Shown one piece after another: positions 1 to 4,504 of a stretch of 10,596 nt of DNA (its first letter is position 1; each line of letters begins with the position of its first letter). Source of the DNA: Porticoccaceae bacterium (GTDB taxonomy: Bacteria; Pseudomonadota; Gammaproteobacteria; Pseudomonadales; Porticoccaceae). Both the position numbers and the translations under genes were made by a program. The notes beneath the pieces are model-generated. The model was not told the DNA's origin and made no database searches. It saw nothing but the letters and a program-made list of their open reading frames with translations. The stretch is taken from NCBI GenBank assembly GCA_019090225.1, contig JAHRWI010000146.1, forward strand, positions 1 through 10,596. The letters run 5' to 3'.

Positions 1-444
1 AAAGCTCAGGAAGTCGCCGATGGCCTGCATTTCCCCAATGGCCCGGTCGTCACCCCTGACGGTAAAACGCTGGTGGTCGCGGAGAGCTGGGGCAAGCGGC
101 TAACAGCCTTCCATATTGAAGACGACGGCACTCTTTCGGGTCAAAGAGTATTTGCCGATCTCGGTGACTATACCCCCGACGGTATTACCCTCGACGAAGA
201 AGGCGGTATCTGGCTAGCAGCTTTTGCCAACGACTGCTTTGTGCGGGTCAAGGACGGTGGCGAAATTACCGATGTTATCGACTTGCCGGGTCGACGCGCC
301 GTAGCTTGCACCCTGGGCGGCGAAGATATGAAGACGCTCTATTGCATGACCTTTGACGGCAAAATGTCGGATATTGGTAAAGGTAAGAAAGCCTCAAGAG
401 TAGAAACTATCCGAGTAAAAGTCGCAGGTGCTGGCTCCCCTTAA
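1..444 (+). CDS. SMP-30/gluconolactonase/LRE-family protein, 3' part only
   Basis: The reading frame is open from the first base and ends with TAA at 442-444, giving the last 147 residues of a protein whose start lies outside the window. The fragment has the features of the C-terminal half of the SMP-30/gluconolactonase six-bladed beta-propeller: an FPNG motif at fragment residues 11-14 followed by PDGKTLVVAES, then YTPDGITLDEEGGIWLA at about 57-73. In SMP-30 enzymes the Asn of the first motif and the Asp of the PDG in the second bind the catalytic divalent metal; both are present (N13, D60). Family members hydrolyse sugar lactones or related lactones and esters; the substrate here is unknown. 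A GTG at 73 is internal, because conserved family sequence continues upstream of it. The downstream amidohydrolase is on the same strand but 221 bases away, so shared transcription is uncertain. Confidence 0.85.
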   Translation, partial: KAQEVADGLHFPNGPVVTPDGKTLVVAESWGKRLTAFHIEDDGTLSGQRVFADLGDYTPDGITLDEEGGIWLAAFANDCFVRVKDGGEITDVIDLPGRRAVACTLGGEDMKTLYCMTFDGKMSDIGKGKKASRVETIRVKVAGAGSP

Positions 445-505
445 ATCCGACCCGGAAAAACATCTCGAAATTTTTGGTCACAAAAACTGGCCGTAGCCAT
501 CCTTT

Positions 506-529
506 TCAATGCTAGTGTCAATGCTAGAG
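506..529. repeat. Two-copy 12-base tandem repeat
   Basis: Two consecutive 12-base units, TCAATGCTAGTG (506-517) and TCAATGCTAGAG (518-529), differ at one position. They lie between the SMP-30 gene and the amidohydrolase, about 140 bases before the latter's start. Spaced by just over one helical turn, they could be paired half-sites for a regulator, but two copies can also arise by replication slippage. No function is shown. Confidence 0.55.
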
Positions 530-653
530 TGACTGGAGAACCCTTGCGATTGCAGCGACGCTCAACAGAGTCCGAATTTATTACACGGAGGCGCAACACT
601 AAGAAAAAGCGCCCCGTATTTAGACGGTTTAACCAATAAAACCACTATGATCC

Positions 654-658
654 AGGAG
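654..658 (+). promoter_or_regulatory. Ribosome binding site of the amidohydrolase
   Basis: AGGAG stands 7 bases before the ATG at 666, an ideal Shine-Dalgarno sequence and spacing. It fixes the start of the 579-residue protein. Confidence 0.85.
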
Positions 659-665
659 ATATATC

Positions 666-2405
666 ATGACTAGTTACGACACCATCATCAAAGGCGGCAC
701 CGTCTTTGATGGCACCCAGGCTCCCCGCTTTGTCGGTGACATCGGTATTAAGAACGGCGTTATTACGACAATAGATGGCGACGGCCAGCTTGATCCAGCC
801 AGTGCGGACGAGGTGATAGACGCAAAAGGTCTCAACGTCTGCCCCGGCTTTATTGACCTACACACCCATTACGACGCGCAAATTCAGTGGGATCCCTACG
901 CCACGCTCTCAGGCTGGCACGGTGTCACTTCCATCGCGGTGGGCAATTGCGGCTTTGGTTTCGCACCCATTGCGCCGGAACTACGCGAACGCGCCATGCT
1001 GATGATGTCCCGAGTCGAAGCTATCCCCATGGAATCCATGAGAGCCGGTATGAAATGGGAATGGGAGACCTTTCCCGAATGGCTGGATTTTCTCGACCGC
1101 GCACCGTTAGGCGTCAATGTTCTCAGCTATGTGCCCATCGGGCCCATCATGATTACCGCTATGGGCCTCGATGAAGCCAAGGCACGCAACCCTACGGAAG
1201 AAGAAACTGCCAAGATGTGTCAACTACTCAAAGATGGCCTCGATGCCGGTGGCTGTGGCTGGTCGGTGCAGCGCCTGGGTAAGGGCTATATGTCAGTACA
1301 GCGCGACTACGACGGCACCCCCATGGTGACCGATACTATGAGTGACGAGTTGTGCGAAGCCTTTGCCGAAGTAGCGGCCAAGTACGATGAGGGTTTTATT
1401 CAAATTTCTCAGGTGGGCGGACTGCGTTTCATCGAGAAATTGGCGCAGATTTCACAAAAACCCATCTTGTACAACGCGGTTCAGTCCCACGATCAATACC
1501 CCGATTCCTTCCGCACCATCATGGGCTGGCTAAAACGCACCCGGGAACGCGGCAACGATATCTGGGGCATGGCGATCCTGAACCCCAATGAAGAGTATTT
1601 TTCATTTGATGAATACAACGGCCTTGATGGCACTCAGGAATGGCGCGATGTGACCATGGGTACGGTGGCAGAACGAATCACCGCTATGCAGGACCCGGTT
1701 AAACGCCAGGCGGTGCGCGATCAGTATGATAATGGCCGCGCCTCGCCGGTGACCGGACCCTTCTCCGGCTACAAGATCGACACCACGTTTAAACCCGAGA
1801 ACAAACAATACGAAGGCCTCTATCTACCCGAGCTGGCCGAGTTGCAGGGCAAGCATCTAATCGACGCCTTCCTTGACCTGATCATTAGCGAGGATTTAAA
1901 AACCACCTTCTGGCACCGTTCGTTCAACGAACATCCGGGTTACAACAAAGAAATTCTCGACGCCGATTTTACTATCCCTGGCATTTCCGACGGTGGCGCA
2001 CACACCAAGTTTCTGACGGCGGGTAAATATCCTACCGACTTTCTGATAAACATGGTGCGCCGCGATGGCATGATGAGTCTGGAAGAGGCCCACTACCGAC
2101 TATCGGCAATGCCCGCTCAGTGCGCTGGCTTTAAAAATCGTGGCACCCTGGTTGAGGGCGCGCCAGCAGATATTCTCGTCTACGACTACCACAACCTGAA
2201 GATAACCCCGGACAAGCCAGAGGTGGTGAACGACTTCCCCGCTGGAGAATGGCGTCGGGTGCAGTACGCTGAGGGTTATCGCTATACCATGGTCAACGGC
2301 ACGATCACCTTTATCGATGGTAAGTGCACTGGTGAGACACCTGGACAGTTATTACGCCACGGTAAAGGTAAAGAGGTGAACCAACAACAAGCCCAGTCGG
2401 CTTAG
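666..2405 (+). CDS. D-aminoacylase-like metal-dependent amidohydrolase (579 aa)
   Basis: This is a complete member of the amidohydrolase superfamily, related to N-acyl-D-amino-acid deacylases. The N-terminus shows the urease-like beta-sandwich (DTIIKGGTVFDGTQAPRF) leading into PGFIDLHTHYD at 60-70, with metal ligands H66 and H68. NCGFGFAP at 94-101 supplies C95, matching the bridging Cys of D-aminoacylases. ISDGGAH at 440-446 supplies the catalytic-type D442. The C-terminal GTLVEGAPADILVYD (493-507) returns to the beta-sandwich. The two central histidine ligands of D-aminoacylase are not evident; the corresponding strands read FIQISQVGG (244-252) and PILYNAVQSH (266-275). No signal peptide is seen, so it is probably cytoplasmic. 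Start by AGGAG 7 bases upstream. Genome annotations often call such proteins D-aminoacylase, but the substrate is unproven; another C-N or cyclic amide hydrolase is equally possible. It converges with the oxidoreductase at 2577-3455. Confidence 0.88.
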   Translation: MTSYDTIIKGGTVFDGTQAPRFVGDIGIKNGVITTIDGDGQLDPASADEVIDAKGLNVCPGFIDLHTHYDAQIQWDPYATLSGWHGVTSIAVGNCGFGFAPIAPELRERAMLMMSRVEAIPMESMRAGMKWEWETFPEWLDFLDRAPLGVNVLSYVPIGPIMITAMGLDEAKARNPTEEETAKMCQLLKDGLDAGGCGWSVQRLGKGYMSVQRDYDGTPMVTDTMSDELCEAFAEVAAKYDEGFIQISQVGGLRFIEKLAQISQKPILYNAVQSHDQYPDSFRTIMGWLKRTRERGNDIWGMAILNPNEEYFSFDEYNGLDGTQEWRDVTMGTVAERITAMQDPVKRQAVRDQYDNGRASPVTGPFSGYKIDTTFKPENKQYEGLYLPELAELQGKHLIDAFLDLIISEDLKTTFWHRSFNEHPGYNKEILDADFTIPGISDGGAHTKFLTAGKYPTDFLINMVRRDGMMSLEEAHYRLSAMPAQCAGFKNRGTLVEGAPADILVYDYHNLKITPDKPEVVNDFPAGEWRRVQYAEGYRYTMVNGTITFIDGKCTGETPGQLLRHGKGKEVNQQQAQSA

Positions 2406-2439
2406 CTCTACTGGCTTAACGTAGCACAAGGGACTAAGA

Positions 2440-2488
2440 GGACGATGCTTTAACAAACTTTAAACTGGCATTTTGTTAAGCATCGTCC
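2440..2488. terminator. Long hairpin in the convergent spacer (possible bidirectional terminator)
   Basis: The arms 2440-2457 (GGACGATGCTTTAACAAA) and 2472-2488 (TTTGTTAAGCATCGTCC) pair over 17 base pairs with one bulged T, closing a 14-base loop. It lies 35 bases after the amidohydrolase stop and about 90 bases after the stop of the convergent oxidoreductase. Position suits transcript termination or end protection for both genes. Neither side has a clear T-run directly after the stem, so it is not a textbook intrinsic terminator. Confidence 0.55.
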
Positions 2489-2506
2489 ATCTGCTCGTAA
2501 AAGTGG

Positions 2507-2534
2507 GGTCATTCCAGCATACGCTCGGATGACC
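2507..2534. repeat. REP-like palindrome / second hairpin in the convergent spacer
   Basis: The arms 2507-2518 (GGTCATTCCAGC) and 2523-2534 (GCTCGGATGACC) pair over 12 positions with one G-T wobble and one C-C mismatch, around the 4-base loop ATAC. The core GTCATTCCAGC...GCT..GATGAC resembles dispersed intergenic palindromes found in many proteobacterial genomes (REP-like or small non-autonomous elements). Only one copy is in this window, so its dispersed nature is inferred. It could also help end the minus-strand oxidoreductase transcript. Confidence 0.5.
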
Positions 2535-2576
2535 GGTTCAGATTCAAACTGCAAAGTTCATTCTGGTTAAAACTTC

Positions 2577-3455
2577 TTATATCCCAGCCCCAGGCCCTAC
2601 CAGCTCTTCCGCAAAACGTTCTATTTCACTGTACAGCGGATCCGGCTCAGCGTTGAGCGCAAAGACAATCACCTGATCTACACCGACATCCCGATAGCGC
2701 TTCAGCATATCGAGGTCGCAGCGGGTTCCGTAGGGTGACACGGCAATTTCAATCTCATCCAGTTTGCGCCCTTCGGCATCTAATAATTCGCTCAGTTTCT
2801 TCAGATGAGCAGGTACATCCTCAGGCAACAATTTAACGCCATACCAACCCTGACCAAAACGGGCTACACGGCGTAAAGCAGGCGTACTTTCACCGCCAAA
2901 CCACAGCGGCGGATGAGGCTTTTGCACTGGCTTTGGCCCTTGCACGCAGGTTGGCAAGGTATAAAACTCGCCTTCGTAACTGGAGATATCATCACACCAC
3001 AGGGTTTTGCAGACTTTCAGGTAATCTGCAGCCCGTGCGCCACGACGTTCAAAAGGCACCCCCAACGCGGCAAATTCCTCGGCCAGCCAGCCAACGCCTA
3101 TGCCGATATCCAGCCGACCACCGGACATAGCATCGACATCCGCCGCCTGCTTGGCAAAATACACCGGATTGCGCTGAGGCAAGATGGTGATACCCGTACC
3201 CAGGCGAATCCGGCTGGTTTGTGCCGCCAGAAATGCCAGAGCTGTAAAGGGTTCCAGCGGCACATTGTGGGGATCAAGTGGCACCTTGCCGTTATCGGAA
3301 TAGGGATAAGGTGAGTCGTAGTCTTCGAACAACAAGACGTGCTCGGGCATCCAGAACGAATGGAAACCAACATCTTCAACCATTTTCGCGGTTTTCGTCA
3401 TATGCTCCGCTCCCGCTGCTGGACCGGCAAAAACCCCCTGTAGACCTATTTTCAT
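2577..3455 (-). CDS. Luciferase-like (LLM class) F420/FMN-dependent oxidoreductase (292 aa)
   Basis: A complete member of the bacterial luciferase-like superfamily, closest in feel to the F420-dependent Rv2161c-type group (often annotated TIGR03619). These are (beta/alpha)8-barrel enzymes using reduced flavin or F420. Visible landmarks are an N-terminal MKIGLQGVFAG strand, VEDVGFHSFWMPEHV at 26-40, LGTGITILPQRNPVYFAKQAADVD at 85-108, SGGRLDIGIGVGW at 111-123 (typical of the family), PPLWFGGES at 182-190 and GQGWYGVKL at 201-209. Length is usual for the family. The start is supported by AGGAG 6 bases upstream on the minus strand (3462-3466). Cofactor and substrate cannot be read; Gammaproteobacteria can carry such genes whether they use FMN or F420. 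Candidate promoter, overlapping dyad and a short upstream ORF precede it. It is divergent from map and convergent with the amidohydrolase, so a joint pathway is only a guess. Confidence 0.88.
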   Translation of the reverse strand: MKIGLQGVFAGPAAGAEHMTKTAKMVEDVGFHSFWMPEHVLLFEDYDSPYPYSDNGKVPLDPHNVPLEPFTALAFLAAQTSRIRLGTGITILPQRNPVYFAKQAADVDAMSGGRLDIGIGVGWLAEEFAALGVPFERRGARAADYLKVCKTLWCDDISSYEGEFYTLPTCVQGPKPVQKPHPPLWFGGESTPALRRVARFGQGWYGVKLLPEDVPAHLKKLSELLDAEGRKLDEIEIAVSPYGTRCDLDMLKRYRDVGVDQVIVFALNAEPDPLYSEIERFAEELVGPGAGI

Positions 3456-3475
3456 TGTTCTCTCCTCATATACAT
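3452..3475 (-). other. Seven-codon upstream ORF overlapping the oxidoreductase start
   Basis: On the minus strand an ATG at 3475 opens a short frame encoding MYMRREQ and ends with a TGA whose first two bases are the TG of the oxidoreductase ATG (ATGA overlap). It has its own purine-rich GAGGAAG about 6 bases upstream. The tandem AGG-AGA codons are at the same time the Shine-Dalgarno sequence of the oxidoreductase. Translational coupling is possible; chance is also possible for so short a frame. Confidence 0.3.
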
Positions 3476-3486
3476 TGTTGCTTCCT

Positions 3487-3515
3487 CTTATATTAGTTGG
3501 CCTATATTTGGCTAA
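3487..3515 (-). promoter_or_regulatory. Candidate sigma70 promoter of the oxidoreductase
   Basis: Read on the minus strand, TTAGCC (3515-3510) and TATAAG (3492-3487) are separated by 17 bases. The -10 box matches the consensus at 5 of 6 positions and the -35 at 3 of 6. Transcription would start near 3480, leaving a leader of about 25 bases before the ATG at 3455. This is a visual prediction only. Confidence 0.35.
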
Positions 3516-3517
3516 CT
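3495..3517. promoter_or_regulatory. Dyad symmetry overlapping the oxidoreductase promoter (candidate operator)
   Basis: The arms AGTTGGCC (3495-3502) and GGCTAACT (3510-3517) are inverted repeats with one mismatch, separated by an AT-only 7-base spacer. The 23-base dyad covers the candidate -35 box and most of the promoter spacer, where a dimeric repressor would act. No regulator gene is in the window to pair it with. Confidence 0.35.
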
Positions 3518-3624
3518 GATGCTCACTAACAATTTCAACAAAGCGCCCGAATACGTTAACAGCTTAGACCACCATGGAATATTATTTCTCCATAGCCCGG
3601 ATAACCTATCGTTGATGAATTGGT

Positions 3625-3630
3625 TACAAT
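3625..3630 (+). promoter_or_regulatory. Candidate -10 box for map
   Basis: TACAAT matches the sigma70 -10 consensus at 5 of 6 positions and is followed by a GC-rich discriminator. No good -35 hexamer is seen 16-18 bases upstream. Transcription from here would start near 3637, about 25 bases before the ATG at 3662. It overlaps the alternative ATG at 3629, arguing against that start. Confidence 0.35.
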
Positions 3631-3661
3631 GCCCCGCTATTCATTTTCAAATCATGACCCT

Positions 3662-4438
3662 ATGCCTGTATCGATCAAAAGCCCGGAAGAAATTGCCAAA
3701 ATGCGTATCGCTGGACGACTGGCGGCTGAAGTGCTGGAGATGATTGAGCCTTATGTCCAGCCCGGCATCAGTACCCTGGAGCTGGACACAATATGCCACG
3801 ACTATATGGTCGATGTACAAAAAGCGATTCCGGCCTGCTTAAACTACCGAGGTTTCCCAAAAACCATCTGCGCATCCGTGAACCACGTGATCTGCCACGG
3901 CATTCCCAGTGCTAACAAAATTTTAAAAAATAGCGATATCGTCAACCTCGATATCACCGTTATCAAAGATGGCTATTACGGCGATACCAGCAAGATGTTC
4001 TGCCTCGACAAAGCCCCGGAGCACGCCCAGCGTCTGTCGAAAGTGGCCCAGGAATGTTTGTACAAAGCCATTGCCATTGTTAAACCCGGTGCTCGCCTTG
4101 GCGATATCGGCCACATCATTCAGGTGCATGCCGAGGGCAATCACTATTCAGTGGTCAGAGAATACTGCGGCCATGGCATTGGCACTGAGTTCCATGAAGA
4201 CCCCCAGGTCTTGCATTACGGCAAACCGGGTACCGGCCTGGTGCTGGAAGAGGGCATGACTTTTACCATCGAACCCATGGTCAACGCAGGCAAGCAACAC
4301 ACCAAGCTTAAAAAGGATGGCTGGACGGTGGAAACTCGCGATGGCCGTTTGTCTGCCCAGTGGGAACACACCCTGTGCGTCACCAGTGACGGTGTTGAAG
4401 TGTTGACGACCCGAAACGAGGAATCCCTGCCTTTTTAA
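3662..4438 (+). CDS. map: Methionine aminopeptidase type I
   Basis: Removes the N-terminal methionine from nascent proteins in the cytoplasm when the second residue is small. With the start at 3662 the protein has 258 residues and all active-site residues fall at the Escherichia coli numbering: H79 (VICHGIP), metal ligands D97 (NLDITV), D108 (GDTSKMF), H171 (YCGHGIG), E204 (FTIEPMVNAG) and E235 (QWEHT). This agreement, and the N-terminus MPVSIKSPEEIAKMRIAGRLAAEV, are the reasons for choosing this start. Two upstream in-frame starts (TTG 3620, ATG 3629) would add 14 or 11 residues atypical of the family and sit on the candidate -10 box. No clear Shine-Dalgarno sequence precedes any of the three. 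It heads the plus-strand series map-glnD-dapC; the usual divergent partner rpsB is not adjacent here. Confidence 0.97.
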   Translation: MPVSIKSPEEIAKMRIAGRLAAEVLEMIEPYVQPGISTLELDTICHDYMVDVQKAIPACLNYRGFPKTICASVNHVICHGIPSANKILKNSDIVNLDITVIKDGYYGDTSKMFCLDKAPEHAQRLSKVAQECLYKAIAIVKPGARLGDIGHIIQVHAEGNHYSVVREYCGHGIGTEFHEDPQVLHYGKPGTGLVLEEGMTFTIEPMVNAGKQHTKLKKDGWTVETRDGRLSAQWEHTLCVTSDGVEVLTTRNEESLPF

Positions 4439-4461
4439 ATACCCGGCACATAAAGCCACGT

Positions 4462-4478
4462 CCCTCCCCCTCCCGCCC
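4462..4478. other. C-tract / potential G-quadruplex motif in the map-glnD spacer
   Basis: The plus strand reads CCCTCCCCCTCCCGCCC, four C-tracts (4462-4464, 4466-4470, 4472-4474, 4476-4478) separated by single bases. The minus strand, the template for map-glnD transcription, therefore has four G-tracts with one-base loops, the tightest form of the G-quadruplex motif. It lies 26 bases before the glnD ATG. The transcript would contain CCUCCC, which resembles the anti-Shine-Dalgarno end of 16S rRNA. Whether it folds or acts in the cell is unknown. Confidence 0.6.
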
Positions 4479-4504
4479 GCACTGGGCATACTGATAAGCA
4501 GCCA

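Larger units (their letters stand above)
445..665. other. Intergenic spacer before the amidohydrolase
   Basis: These 221 bases carry no convincing gene. They contain a two-copy 12-base tandem repeat (506-529, listed separately), a weak 5-base inverted repeat GGCGC/GCGCC (590-594 and 609-613) and the ribosome binding site of the next gene. I found no sigma70 promoter with both boxes at good spacing, and no hairpin followed by a T-run after the SMP-30 gene. Some promoter activity must be here if the amidohydrolase is not read through from upstream. Confidence 0.5.

Noticed and set aside
471..486. Small palindrome TTTTTG / CAAAAA after the SMP-30 gene
   Set aside because: A six-base, almost all A-T stem would be too weak for an intrinsic terminator and there is no following T-run.
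646..651. TATGAT as a -10 box for the amidohydrolase
   Set aside because: No -35 box lies upstream, and a start about 7 bases downstream would remove most of the ribosome binding site.
2449..2481. Integron attC-like ends (TTTAAC / GTTAAGC) in the long hairpin
   Set aside because: The element is too short, lacks the inner L boxes, the left core has an extra base, and there is no integrase or cassette array nearby.
3620..3661. Longer map starting at TTG 3620 or ATG 3629
   Set aside because: The extra residues do not resemble methionine aminopeptidases, they cover the candidate -10 box, and only the 3662 start gives active-site numbering identical to Escherichia coli Map.
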